DNA of 34,445 nt from RGIG1681 sp045648025. GTDB taxonomy: Bacteria; Bacillota; Clostridia; Christensenellales; UBA1242. The DNA lies in contig JAZRNH010000029.1 of the NCBI GenBank assembly GCA_045648025.1, positions 1 through 34,445 on the forward strand, in the 5' to 3' direction. The notes under the pieces were generated by a model. The model was not told where the DNA came from and did not search any database. It saw only the letters and a program-made list of their open reading frames with translations. Positions 6,993 through 15,158 of the stretch are shown piece after piece. The position numbers were made by a program, and so were the translations under genes. Numbering within the stretch: position 1 is the stretch's first letter; each line of letters opens with the position of its first letter.

Positions 6993-7868
6993 ATGATTTT
7001 TGAAGGTTCTGCTGTTGCAATTGTTACACCATTTGATGAATCAAATAATATAAATTATTTTGAACTTAAAAACTTGATAAATTTTCAAATTGCAAGTAAC
7101 ACTAAAGCTATTGTTCTTCTTGGAACAACAGGAGAATCCTCAACCGTCACCCCAAATGAACGAACAAAACTTATAAAGTTTGCAAAGTGTGTAATTGATG
7201 GCAGAGTTCCGCTTATTGTTGGAACTGGCTCAAACTCAACAAAAACTGCAATTGAACAATCAAAAGAAGCAGAGCATTTGGGAGCCAGTGCAGTGCTGGT
7301 TGTTACTCCATATTACAATAAATGCAATCAAGCGGGGCTTTATAATCATTATAAGGCAATAGCTAGTTCAATAAATATTCCTGTTATTATCTATAATGTT
7401 CCGTCTAGAACCTCCGTATCTGTTTCACCTGAAACAGTCATTAAATTATCAAAAATAAAAAACATTGTTGCCATTAAAGAGGCAAGTGGAAACCTTGCTC
7501 AAATTGAAGAAATTATTAGTGGCACAGATGATGATTTTGCGGTTTATTCTGGTGATGACGGATTAACACTTCCACTTTTGTCTATTGGGGCAAAGGGTGT
7601 TATTTCTGTCACCGCTAACTGTTATCCTGAGTGGGTTCAAAGACTATGTGATTTTGCACTATCTGGCGATTTTTTTAATGCAAAAAAATGCCATTATCAT
7701 TTAAAACAAATCAATAAGGGATTATTTTTAGATGTGAATCCGATTCCCGTGAAACATTATTTAACCTTGCAAGGTTTTATGGTTGGAAAACCAAGACCTC
7801 CACTTTTTGAAGCAGACAAGAAGCTAAAACAAAAACTTAAGGAAATTTTTAATATTTATGAAAATTAA
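6993..7868 (+). CDS. dapA: 4-hydroxy-tetrahydrodipicolinate synthase
   Basis: A 291-residue aldolase-fold enzyme that condenses pyruvate with aspartate semialdehyde in diaminopimelate/lysine synthesis. Key residues are visible: the GTTGES loop (T45, T46), Y108, Y134 in YNVPSRT with R139, and the Schiff-base K162 in AIKEASG. The ATG at 6993 is preferred over the TTG at 6987, because AAAGAGG at 6980-6986 is correctly spaced for 6993 and touches the TTG. It overlaps ddh by 11 bp, so the two genes are co-transcribed and probably translationally coupled. No lysine riboswitch fits in the short upstream gap. Confidence 0.94.
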   Translation: MIFEGSAVAIVTPFDESNNINYFELKNLINFQIASNTKAIVLLGTTGESSTVTPNERTKLIKFAKCVIDGRVPLIVGTGSNSTKTAIEQSKEAEHLGASAVLVVTPYYNKCNQAGLYNHYKAIASSINIPVIIYNVPSRTSVSVSPETVIKLSKIKNIVAIKEASGNLAQIEEIISGTDDDFAVYSGDDGLTLPLLSIGAKGVISVTANCYPEWVQRLCDFALSGDFFNAKKCHYHLKQINKGLFLDVNPIPVKHYLTLQGFMVGKPRPPLFEADKKLKQKLKEIFNIYEN

Positions 7869-8814
7869 TATTGGAATTGTGGGTTACGGAAACCTTGGCA
7901 AAGCAATTGAAAAATCTGTATTAACAAACCAAAACTTTAATCTTGTTGCCATATTTTCACGAAGAGTAATAAAGTCTAAATTTGGAACAAAAATTGAGCC
8001 TTATGATGAAATTTTGACCTATAAAAATAAAATTTCAATTATGATTTTATGTGGAAACTCTAAAAGTGATATTGAAGAGCAATCATCAAAACTTATAGAA
8101 TATTTTGACATCATTAATTCATTTGATGAACACAAAAAGATTGAATCATATTATAAAAACTTAAATTTATTAGCAAAAAAGAATAATCACAGAGCAATTA
8201 TTTGTTGCGGCTGGGACCCTGGTCTATTTAGTGTTATTAGAACCTTATTTTTAGCAATTTCAAATGAAAAACCAATTACTGTTTGGGGTAAGGGAATAAG
8301 TATGGGTCACTCTGCGGTTATTAGAACTGTACCTTATGTTGATGACGGAATTTCTATTACCGTTCCAAATGATATTGCTATAAAAAATATAAGAAACAAC
8401 AAATATAATAATGAACCACTTCACAAAAGAATTTGTTATGTTTCTGCTGAGGCAAACAAACAAAAATATATTGAAAAGAAAATTAAAAATATTCAAAATT
8501 ATTTTAAAAATCAACCAACAACAGTCAACTTTGTTTCAAATTTAACTGTTATGAAATTAAAACAAAATATGAGTCACAGAGGAAGAGTGTTTTCTTGTTT
8601 TAAAACAAAAAATCAAACCGTTGCAAAAATGGAATTTTCTGCGACAATGAAATCAAATCCAGACTTTACTGCAGAGATTATTATTGCTTATATTATGGCC
8701 GTCATCAATTTAAAAAATAACAAATGTTGTGGTGCATTTTTGCCAATTGATATACCAGCAGCTTATTTATTTTCAGAAAAAGATAGGGCAAAACTATTAA
8801 AATATATCTGCTAG
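7858..8814 (+). CDS. ddh: meso-diaminopimelate D-dehydrogenase
   Basis: 318 residues, matching the family length of about 320. The N-terminal Rossmann motif GYGNLG (residues 9-14) binds NADP. Family signatures follow: CGWDPGLFSV, GKGISMGHS and the C-terminal MKSNPDFTAE. The enzyme makes meso-diaminopimelate in one step from tetrahydrodipicolinate, bypassing the succinylase and acetylase branches. The segment after GHS reads AVIRTVPYVDDG, where the canonical form is DAIRRI-x-GV, so the substrate-side loop is somewhat divergent. The ATG lies inside the end of dapA, with AAGGAAA about 12 nt upstream. Confidence 0.9.
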   Translation: MKINIGIVGYGNLGKAIEKSVLTNQNFNLVAIFSRRVIKSKFGTKIEPYDEILTYKNKISIMILCGNSKSDIEEQSSKLIEYFDIINSFDEHKKIESYYKNLNLLAKKNNHRAIICCGWDPGLFSVIRTLFLAISNEKPITVWGKGISMGHSAVIRTVPYVDDGISITVPNDIAIKNIRNNKYNNEPLHKRICYVSAEANKQKYIEKKIKNIQNYFKNQPTTVNFVSNLTVMKLKQNMSHRGRVFSCFKTKNQTVAKMEFSATMKSNPDFTAEIIIAYIMAVINLKNNKCCGAFLPIDIPAAYLFSEKDRAKLLKYIC

Positions 8815-8817
8815 AAA

Positions 8818-8846
8818 AAAAAGATATGGAAAATCCATATCTTTTT
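8818..8846 (+). terminator. Bidirectional terminator between ddh and a convergent small gene
   Basis: A perfect 13-bp stem (8818-8830 with 8834-8846) with loop aaa. A runs on one side and T runs on the other let it work on both strands. Confidence 0.88.
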
Positions 8847-8849
8847 GTG

Positions 8850-9083
8850 TTATGCAACAACAGTTGGTTTTTTCCAAACAATAGTGCAAACAAGGTCAAC
8901 AATCCAAAGCACAGTTGTTCCTAAGAAAATCCACAAAATTCCAACAACCAACATTAAAACATTGTTTGTTGATGAACCTTTTGCAATTCTATAAATTGCC
9001 CAAAGCAAATTCAAAACAGGCAAACAAAACAACATTTTTGCAATCCATGGTAAGTTATCAATTGATTTAACAATATCTTTCAT
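8850..9083 (-). CDS. Small two-helix membrane protein
   Basis: 77 residues with two hydrophobic segments (about 14-33 and 42-68). The second, GILWIFLGTTVLWIVDLVCTI, matches the pattern GILRLILGWNIIYIVDLVLMI in the divergent neighbour at 9236-9460, so the two look like paralogues. The start is set by AAAGGAGAG before the ATG. The function is unknown; the length and layout recall small TM2-like or inner-membrane accessory proteins. Confidence 0.75.
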   Translation of the reverse strand: MKDIVKSIDNLPWIAKMLFCLPVLNLLWAIYRIAKGSSTNNVLMLVVGILWIFLGTTVLWIVDLVCTIVWKKPTVVA

Positions 9084-9172
9084 TTTTTCTCTCCTTTATA
9101 TTAAAGTTTATTCTGCTGATTGTTTAATATGAATATTTTTTAGTTAAAACACAAAAAGTTTTGTCATTTTGT

Positions 9173-9202
9173 TTGCTTTTTATTAAAATATGTTGATATA
9201 AT
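9173..9202 (+). promoter_or_regulatory. Promoter of the 74-aa membrane protein gene
   Basis: TTGCTT at 9173-9178 and TATAAT at 9197-9202, spacer 18 bp, with an extended -10 (TGA before TATAAT). It lies in a 152-bp divergent intergenic region. Confidence 0.65.
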
Positions 9203-9235
9203 TTAATTAGCAAATAAAATTTGGAGGGAAAATTT

Positions 9236-9460
9236 ATGGCAAAAAAGACATCTGATTACTTAGGTTTAAGCAGACTTGTTAGCTTAATTCTTGCTATTAT
9301 TCCAATTACATCTTGGATTTTAGGTGCTGTTACAAGATTTAAAGAAGGCAAAATTGTTGCTGGTATTCTTCGTTTAATCCTTGGTTGGAATATCATCTAC
9401 ATCGTTGACCTTGTTCTTATGATTCTTAACAAACACATCTTAAGACTCCTTAATGTTTAG
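9236..9460 (+). CDS. Small two-helix membrane protein, paralogue of the divergent neighbour
   Basis: 74 residues with a basic N-terminus and two hydrophobic segments. The ATG at 9236 is chosen over an in-frame upstream TTG at 9221, because GGAGGG at 9222-9227 is correctly placed for 9236. It shares the pattern G-I-L-x3-L-G-x4-IVDLV with the protein at 8850-9083. No function is recognised. Confidence 0.75.
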   Translation: MAKKTSDYLGLSRLVSLILAIIPITSWILGAVTRFKEGKIVAGILRLILGWNIIYIVDLVLMILNKHILRLLNV

Positions 9461-9469
9461 TAGGGATTT

Positions 9470-9498
9470 AACACTTCTAGAAATAGAAGTGTTTTTTT
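9470..9498 (+). terminator. Terminator after the 74-aa membrane protein gene
   Basis: A perfect 10-bp stem AACACTTCTA/TAGAAGTGTT with a GAAA tetraloop and a T tract. Confidence 0.9.
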
Positions 9499-9541
9499 AT
9501 GCCCAAATTTTATAAAATAATCAATAAAAATCTACAATTTA

Positions 9542-9570
9542 TTGATTTTTAGATATATTTAGATTATAAT
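9542..9570 (+). promoter_or_regulatory. Promoter of alaS-proS
   Basis: TTGATT at 9542-9547 and TATAAT at 9565-9570, spacer 17 bp. The leader is only about 30 nt, so there is no T-box riboswitch. Confidence 0.72.
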
Positions 9571-9607
9571 ACAAAATGAATTATTATTTATAAAAAAGAG
9601 GAAACTT

Positions 9608-11422
9608 ATGATTACAGATAAACAACTTAAACAATTATGGAAAGATTTTTTCACAAAACATGGTTTTGTTCAAATTCAAAACAGTTCGGTTATTCCTGAA
9701 AATGACCCAACCGTTTTATTCACAACTGCTGGTATGCACCCGTTAGTTCCATATCTTTTAGGTGAAAAACACCCATCAGGAAACAGACTTTTCAATACTC
9801 AAAGATGTATTAGAACAGGTGATATTGATTCTGTTGGCGACTATAACCACAACACATTTTTTGAAATGCTTGGAAACTGGTATCTTGGTGCTTGTCCAAA
9901 AGATGAAATGATTAAACTTTCTTATGAGTTTTTAACCAGCAAAGATTATCTTGGAATTGACCCATCAAAACTTTCTGTTACAGTTTTTGAAGGTGATGAA
10001 ATTGCTCCAAGAGATGAACTTGCAGCAAAAACATGGGAAGAATGCGGCATTGCAAAAGACCATATTTTCTTCAATCCAAAAGATGACAACTGGTGGGCTC
10101 TTGGAAGTGGTGTTGGACCTTGTGGACCAGACTCTGAAATGTTCTATGATTCTGGCAAAGAAAAATGTTCTCCAGAATGTAAACCAGGTTGCCACTGCGG
10201 AAAGTATAATGAAATTTGGAACGATGTATTTATGCAATACAGAGTTGATGCTGCTGGTGAAAAGGCAAAACTTCTTGATAATCCAAACATTGATACTGGT
10301 ATGGGTGTTGAAAGAACAATTTGTGTTTTAAACGGTGTTAAGAGCAGCTATGATGTTGGTGTATTTAAAGAAATTATCGACCTTATGGATTCAAAAGCTG
10401 AAATTAAAAATTCAGATGAAACAGTTAAGTCTTACAGAATCTTAGCTGACCACCTTAGAAGTTCAATCTTCATTTTGGGTGATGAAAAAGCAATCAAACC
10501 ATCAAATGTTGGTCAAGGTTACATTTTAAGAAGATTTATTCGTCGTTCTGTTAACCATGCAAGAAAGATTGGTCTTGATACAAAATTCTTTAATGATGTG
10601 GTTGACCACTATATTGATTACTATTCATACGATTATGACATTTTGGTTAAAAACAGAGAACAAATCAAAACTGAACTCAACACAGAAGTTGAAAAGTTTG
10701 CAAAAGCAATTGACCAAGGTTATAGAGAGTTTGAAAAAGTTATTAACGGAATTGAAAGACACAAACAATTTGCAAAAGAAGGTGAAGTTGTTGAAAATAT
10801 AATCAGCGGAAAAGCTGCATTTAGACTTTTTGATACTTTTGGTTTCCCAATTGAACTTACAAAAGAACTTGCAACTGAAAAAGGTTATGAAGTTGATATT
10901 GCAGGTTTTGAAGAAGCAAACAAAGCTCACCAAGAACTCAGCCGTTCTGCATCAGCTGGTGCATTTAAAGGCGGACTTGCAGATTCTTCTTATGAAAATG
11001 CAAAACTTCATACAGCAACACACATTATGCTTGCTGGTCTTAAAAAGATGTTTGGCAATCAAGTTGAACAAAGAGGCTCAAACATCACACCTGAAAGACT
11101 TAGATTTGACTTCAACTTAGATCACAAAATGACTGCAGAAGAAATTGCTGAACTTGAAGCATTTGTTAATGATGTTATTTCAAAGAATATTGAAGTTACT
11201 TGCCAAGAATTTACCGTTGATGAAGCTAGAGCTTTTGGTGCTCACGGCATCTTCGATTCAAAATATGGCGAAAAAGTTAAAGTTTATATTATTGGTGATG
11301 TTGATAAACAAATTTGTGGTGGACCTCATGCTAAAAACACAGGAGATTTACATCACTTTAAAATTACAAAAGAAGAGAGTAGCTCTTCAGGCATTAGAAG
11401 AATTAAAGCTATTCTTGACTAA
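9608..11422 (+). CDS. alaS: Alanyl-tRNA synthetase, short form lacking the C-Ala domain
   Basis: 604 residues against about 870-900 for ordinary bacterial AlaRS. The catalytic domain is complete (FFTKHGF, LFTTAGMHPLVPYLLG, FNTQRCIRTGDID, NHNTFFEMLGNW). A Cys-rich insert (CSPECKPGCHCG, about 192-204) lies before EIWNDVFMQY. The editing domain keeps its zinc residues H468-x3-H472 and C570-x3-H574. The protein then ends, so the coiled-coil and C-Ala dimerisation/tRNA-elbow domain are absent. The stop is followed after 11 bp by proS with its own AGGAGA, so the gene ends naturally rather than by frameshift. Short AlaRS forms are known in some reduced bacteria, so this may be a lineage-specific or transferred type. 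GAGGAAA precedes the ATG. Confidence 0.9.
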   Translation: MITDKQLKQLWKDFFTKHGFVQIQNSSVIPENDPTVLFTTAGMHPLVPYLLGEKHPSGNRLFNTQRCIRTGDIDSVGDYNHNTFFEMLGNWYLGACPKDEMIKLSYEFLTSKDYLGIDPSKLSVTVFEGDEIAPRDELAAKTWEECGIAKDHIFFNPKDDNWWALGSGVGPCGPDSEMFYDSGKEKCSPECKPGCHCGKYNEIWNDVFMQYRVDAAGEKAKLLDNPNIDTGMGVERTICVLNGVKSSYDVGVFKEIIDLMDSKAEIKNSDETVKSYRILADHLRSSIFILGDEKAIKPSNVGQGYILRRFIRRSVNHARKIGLDTKFFNDVVDHYIDYYSYDYDILVKNREQIKTELNTEVEKFAKAIDQGYREFEKVINGIERHKQFAKEGEVVENIISGKAAFRLFDTFGFPIELTKELATEKGYEVDIAGFEEANKAHQELSRSASAGAFKGGLADSSYENAKLHTATHIMLAGLKKMFGNQVEQRGSNITPERLRFDFNLDHKMTAEEIAELEAFVNDVISKNIEVTCQEFTVDEARAFGAHGIFDSKYGEKVKVYIIGDVDKQICGGPHAKNTGDLHHFKITKEESSSSGIRRIKAILD

Positions 11423-11433
11423 AGGAGAAATTT

Positions 11434-13137
11434 ATGTTACTTAGCAAATTATGCGGAGTTAGAACAAAAGATATTCCATCTGATGCAAAAATGGTAAGTC
11501 ATCAACTTATGCTCAGAGCTGGTTATATGAAACAAATGTCTAATGGAATATACACACTTTCTGCTCTTGGACAAAAAACTTGTTTAAAAATTGAAAATAT
11601 TATTCGTGAAGAAATGAATAAACTTGAAGGTCAAGAAGTTAAATTTCCCGTTGTAATGCCAAAAGAACTCTGGGACCTTTCTGGAAGATACACTTCAATC
11701 GGAAGTGAAATGGTTAGATTTGAAGATAGAAACGATCACAAAATGCTTCTTGGTATGACTCACGAAGAAGCAAGTGTTCATCTTGCCAAAAACTGGGTAA
11801 CTTCACATACTCAACTTCCATTTATGGTTTATCAAATTCAAACAAAGTTTAGAGATGAACCAAGAAGTCGTGGTGGACTTATAAGAGTAAGAGAATTCAC
11901 AATGAAAGATGCTTATTCTTTCCATACTTCAATGGAAGACCTTGACAAGTATTATATGAGAGTTCACGATGCTTATGAAAACATTTATAAGAGAATTGGT
12001 CTCAAAAATTTCATTTCAGTTAAATCTGATACTGGTATGATGGGTGGTTCTGTTGCTCATGAATTTATGAGCATCAATGATTCAGGTGAAGACGAACTCA
12101 TTTTGTGTGACTGTGGATATAAATCAAATCAAGAAGTTGCAGAATCTGTTAAAGTTCCTGTTAAAGAAGAAGTTGTTAACGGAAATATAGAAGAAGTTTT
12201 CACTGGCGATGCAAAAGAAATTGATGCTGTTTGCAAACTTTTAAAAACTGATGCAGCTCACACAATCAAAGCAGTTGCATTTGCAATTAAGGGCGAAAAC
12301 GGAATCGTTCTTGCTTTTGTTAGAGGTGACAAAGAAGTTAACGAAGCTAAACTTAAAAAAGTCACAAAGAAAGACATCGTTGCTTATTCTGCCGAAAATG
12401 ATGATAGACTCACAGCAGGAAACATTGGACCAATAGGTTTAAATCTTGGTTCTGACTGCATTGTTGTTTATGACAACAGCTTAGAAGGAACTGTTAATAT
12501 GGTTGTTGGTTCAAATAAAAAAGACTACCACACCATCAATGTTTCAATGGCAAGAGATTTGCCAACTGCAACATTTAATGATATTGCAAAGGTTCAAGAA
12601 GGTGACAGTTGTCCACTTTGCGGCAAAGGCAAAGTTAAAATTGTTCACGGAATTGAAATTGGAAACATTTTCCAACTTGGAACAAAATATACAGATTCAA
12701 TGGGTATGAGAGTTTCTGGACCAGACAGCAATGAAATCACTCCTATTATGGGTTGTTATGGAATCGGTGTTGGCAGAAACCTTGCTTGTGTTATTGAAGA
12801 CAACCACGATGATTATGGAATTGTTATGCCAAAATCAATCGCAGCATATCCAGTTCATATTGCAGCACTCAGATTAGATGACGGCAGAGTTCAAGAAATT
12901 GCAAACAAAATTTACAAAGATCTTGAAGCTGAAGGCATTGAATGTTTGTTTGATGATAGAAATGTTTCACCAGGAATCAAATTTGCTGAAGCAGACCTTA
13001 TTGGTATGCCAATCAGAATTGTTGTTTCACCAAAAGGTCTTGATGAAAACACTATTGAAATTAAAGATAGAGCAACTGGGGAAGTTGTTAAAATCAACCC
13101 AGCAGATGCTGTTAAAACAATTAAATCTATGTTATAA
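11434..13137 (+). CDS. proS: Prolyl-tRNA synthetase (bacterial type with editing insert)
   Basis: 567 residues, the normal length for the bacterial ProS form. Class II motif 1 lies around GIYTLSALGQK, motif 2 is FRDEPRSRGGLIRVREFTMKD, and motif 3 is GCYGIGVGRNL. The INS editing domain sits between motifs 2 and 3, roughly residues 225-405. The anticodon-binding domain is at the C-terminus (YPVHIAAL to KFAEADLIGMPIRI). It is second in the alaS-proS operon with AAAGGAGAAA before the ATG and a strong bidirectional terminator after it. Confidence 0.96.
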   Translation: MLLSKLCGVRTKDIPSDAKMVSHQLMLRAGYMKQMSNGIYTLSALGQKTCLKIENIIREEMNKLEGQEVKFPVVMPKELWDLSGRYTSIGSEMVRFEDRNDHKMLLGMTHEEASVHLAKNWVTSHTQLPFMVYQIQTKFRDEPRSRGGLIRVREFTMKDAYSFHTSMEDLDKYYMRVHDAYENIYKRIGLKNFISVKSDTGMMGGSVAHEFMSINDSGEDELILCDCGYKSNQEVAESVKVPVKEEVVNGNIEEVFTGDAKEIDAVCKLLKTDAAHTIKAVAFAIKGENGIVLAFVRGDKEVNEAKLKKVTKKDIVAYSAENDDRLTAGNIGPIGLNLGSDCIVVYDNSLEGTVNMVVGSNKKDYHTINVSMARDLPTATFNDIAKVQEGDSCPLCGKGKVKIVHGIEIGNIFQLGTKYTDSMGMRVSGPDSNEITPIMGCYGIGVGRNLACVIEDNHDDYGIVMPKSIAAYPVHIAALRLDDGRVQEIANKIYKDLEAEGIECLFDDRNVSPGIKFAEADLIGMPIRIVVSPKGLDENTIEIKDRATGEVVKINPADAVKTIKSML

Positions 13138-13142
13138 CAATA

Positions 13143-13175
13143 AAAAAAACAGGTTAAACTTTAACCTGTTTTTTT
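13143..13175 (+). terminator. Bidirectional terminator between proS and the recombinase gene
   Basis: Stem AACAGGTTAA/TTAACCTGTT (13148-13157 with 13161-13170), flanked by long A and T runs, between convergent genes. Confidence 0.88.
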
Positions 13176-14220
13176 ATTCTCTAATAGTAACAGCTTTTGA
13201 AGCAGCTCTTCTAATTTCATCAGAAATTGCAGCATAGTGTTTTTTGGTTGTGTTTACATCTTTGTGTCCCAAAACATCTGCAACAATATAAATATCTTGA
13301 GTTGCATGATAAAGTCTTGTGCCATAAGTGCTTCTAAGTTTGTGTGGGGTTATATGTTTGAGTGGAGTAACAATTTCGGCATATTTCTTAACTAATTTTT
13401 CAACAGCTCTTGTTGAAATTCGCTTATTTTGAAGCGATGTAAACACCGCAGGTTCATCAATAAGTAAAGGATTAGTATTTCTATATTCAAGCCAATTATA
13501 AAGGGCAATTTTGACCTCATCATTAAAATATAAAATAACTTGATTTCCACCTTTTCTTGTAACTTTTAAAGCATTAATTTTAAAATCTAAATCATCTAAA
13601 TTCAGACCAACACATTCAGACACACGAAGACCGGTTCCAAGCAAAAGAGTCATTATGGCTGTATCTCTAATTTTTGTGTGTTTATGAAAACCTTTACTGT
13701 GTCCAGAAAGACCATATCCACTTTCAACAGTATCTAAAAATTTATAAACTTCATTGTCTTCAAGCTTGATAATTGGTTTTTCGTGAAGTTTTGGCATTTC
13801 AATTTTACTAGCAATGTCAACTTTAATCATTTCACGGCGAAAATAGTATTTAAAAAATGATCTAACAGCTGCAAGTTTTCTTGCTTTTCCTCTTTCACCA
13901 TTTGTTACAACTTCGCCATTTTCATCTTCATAAGAGGTTAAATAACTCATATATCTTTCAAAATGGGTTGTGTGAAATTTTTCAAGATCAGCAATTTCAA
14001 GATCCAAAATTTCTTTTCCACGAAACAAATTGGTTTCTTTTGTGGCCCAATTGAAAAATGTTCTAAGGTCATAGGCATAATTTAATCTTGTGAGTGCACT
14101 TGTTTGGTTTTCAATGCCAGTAAAAAAGTCCCAAGCAAAGTCGGGAAGGTCTTTTAACACATTTCTAAGTTTTTTTGTATTTAAAACTTTTTGTTCATTG
14201 TAAAAACTTTGTTTTGCCAT
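13174..14220 (-). CDS. Tyrosine recombinase (XerC/D-like integrase family)
   Basis: 348 residues from the ATG at 14220. The N-terminal core-binding domain (about 25-140) is followed by a catalytic domain with the expected residues: R in GTGLRVSE, K in TRKGGNQ, H-x-x-R in PHKLRST, H in VLGHKDVNTT, and the nucleophile Y in KKHYAAIS. The frame extends to a TTG at 14256, but that codon lies on the -35 box. A TTGACA-18-TATAAT promoter ends 6 nt before the ATG, so the mRNA is inferred to be leaderless. It could be a housekeeping Xer protein or a lone mobile integrase. No flanking att repeats, excisionase or cargo were found, and it sits between ordinary genes, which favours a resident role. Confidence 0.85.
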   Translation of the reverse strand: MAKQSFYNEQKVLNTKKLRNVLKDLPDFAWDFFTGIENQTSALTRLNYAYDLRTFFNWATKETNLFRGKEILDLEIADLEKFHTTHFERYMSYLTSYEDENGEVVTNGERGKARKLAAVRSFFKYYFRREMIKVDIASKIEMPKLHEKPIIKLEDNEVYKFLDTVESGYGLSGHSKGFHKHTKIRDTAIMTLLLGTGLRVSECVGLNLDDLDFKINALKVTRKGGNQVILYFNDEVKIALYNWLEYRNTNPLLIDEPAVFTSLQNKRISTRAVEKLVKKYAEIVTPLKHITPHKLRSTYGTRLYHATQDIYIVADVLGHKDVNTTKKHYAAISDEIRRAASKAVTIRE

Positions 14221-14226
14221 ATTTAA

Positions 14227-14256
14227 ATTATAGTATCTTGTTTTTTGAAATGTCAA
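14227..14256 (-). promoter_or_regulatory. Promoter of the recombinase gene (leaderless)
   Basis: Read on the minus strand: TTGACA (14251-14256), 18-bp spacer, TATAAT (14227-14232), then 6 nt (14221-14226) to the ATG. No ribosome binding site is possible. Confidence 0.78.
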
Positions 14257-14286
14257 ATATTTTGCGAATAGTTTAAACTTGCCCAG

Positions 14287-14315
14287 TTGACAAAAAACAA
14301 ATTAAAGTATAAAAT
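14287..14315 (+). promoter_or_regulatory. Promoter of the SerRS-arm-like gene
   Basis: TTGACA at 14287-14292 with TAAAAT at 14310-14315 (spacer 17). An overlapping TATAAA at 14308-14313 (spacer 15) is the alternative -10. The transcript leader before the ATG at 14329 would be only about 6-10 nt. Confidence 0.6.
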
Positions 14316-14328
14316 TTAATAGGAAAGT

Positions 14329-15114
14329 ATGATTGCATTTAACGAATTATTAAAAAATATTGATCAATATGAAGCTGCTTATAAGCTTATGGGGTTAAAA
14401 TTCAACCCTAATTTTTATCGTAGTTGTGAAAAAAAACTAAGAGATATTCAAACAAAAGCTGAAGAAACCAGAGCATTATGCAACAAAAAATGTGGCGAAT
14501 TCATTAGGTTAAAAACAACAAACCAGCCAACTGTCCGTTTGATTGATGAAATAAAGAAACTTGACAAAGCCGCAAACAAATACCAAAATAAGCAAAAAAT
14601 TTGTTTAAATAAAATTAAATCAAAACTCAAAAAACTTCACAACTTGCCAGACAAAGAAAATTTAAGCCATATTCAAATTGATACCAACAAATCAGAATCA
14701 GACATTTTGGCGGTAAAAACATTTTTAAATAGCTTTTCAAAACAAGAATCGTTAAATCTTTCACACAAGAAGTTTTTAAACCAAATCAAAAACAAAATAT
14801 TTCAAGAAGACGAACTTCCTTATACTGCAGAGTTAAAAAATGAATTTGTTATTTTAACCACAACAAATACTATCGATGAAATAATAAACCGTCTAATTAA
14901 TTATTTTAAAGCCAATTCAATAAGCATTATTGAACTTTCTATCAAAAACATAAAAAAATCATCATCAAGAGAATTTTTTATTCATTTAAAAGAAGACAGT
15001 TATTTGAAAATGGAAATAAAAAGGGAATTTTTTGCTAGAGAATACAAATTAAAATTTCACAACAACCAAACAGATATGACTAATTTTGTAAATCAAATCA
15101 ACATTGTTTTTTAA
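14329..15114 (+). CDS. Protein with SerRS tRNA-binding-arm-like N-terminus and unknown C-terminal domain
   Basis: 261 residues. Residues 1-115 follow the pattern of the N-terminal domain of seryl-tRNA synthetase: a short lead helix, EKKLRDIQTKAEETRALCNKK as the first arm helix, a turn near TTNQPT, LIDEIKKLDKAANKYQNKQK as the return helix, and LHNLPDKEN where SerRS has its i-PNLP-D/E segment. The class II catalytic core that follows in SerRS is absent. Residues 125-261 form an unrelated charged alpha/beta region (for example NEFVILTTTNTIDEIINRLI and REFFIHLKEDSYLKMEIKRE). AGGAAAG lies immediately before the ATG on a very short leader. It may bind tRNA or act as a coiled-coil scaffold; no activity is assigned. 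Confidence 0.65.
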   Translation: MIAFNELLKNIDQYEAAYKLMGLKFNPNFYRSCEKKLRDIQTKAEETRALCNKKCGEFIRLKTTNQPTVRLIDEIKKLDKAANKYQNKQKICLNKIKSKLKKLHNLPDKENLSHIQIDTNKSESDILAVKTFLNSFSKQESLNLSHKKFLNQIKNKIFQEDELPYTAELKNEFVILTTTNTIDEIINRLINYFKANSISIIELSIKNIKKSSSREFFIHLKEDSYLKMEIKREFFAREYKLKFHNNQTDMTNFVNQINIVF

Positions 15115-15124
15115 ATTTTGCAAT

Positions 15125-15155
15125 AAAAAAACCACCAAATTTTGGTGGTTTTTAT
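15125..15155 (+). terminator. Bidirectional terminator between convergent genes
   Basis: Stem ACCACCAA/TTGGTGGT with A and T flanks, between genes ending at 15114 (+) and 15159 (-). Confidence 0.88.
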
Positions 15156-15158
15156 TTT

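Noticed and set aside
9499..9607. T-box leader before alaS-proS
   Set aside because: The promoter lies about 40 bp before the ATG; there is no Stem I or T-box sequence.
10625..10933. Antisense frame of 102 codons inside alaS
   Set aside because: It is a compositional shadow of the AlaRS coding strand, with no ribosome binding site or recognisable domain.
13174..14256. Prophage or integrative element around the tyrosine recombinase
   Set aside because: No att-like direct repeats, excisionase, replication or structural genes; neighbours are ordinary, convergent or divergent single genes.
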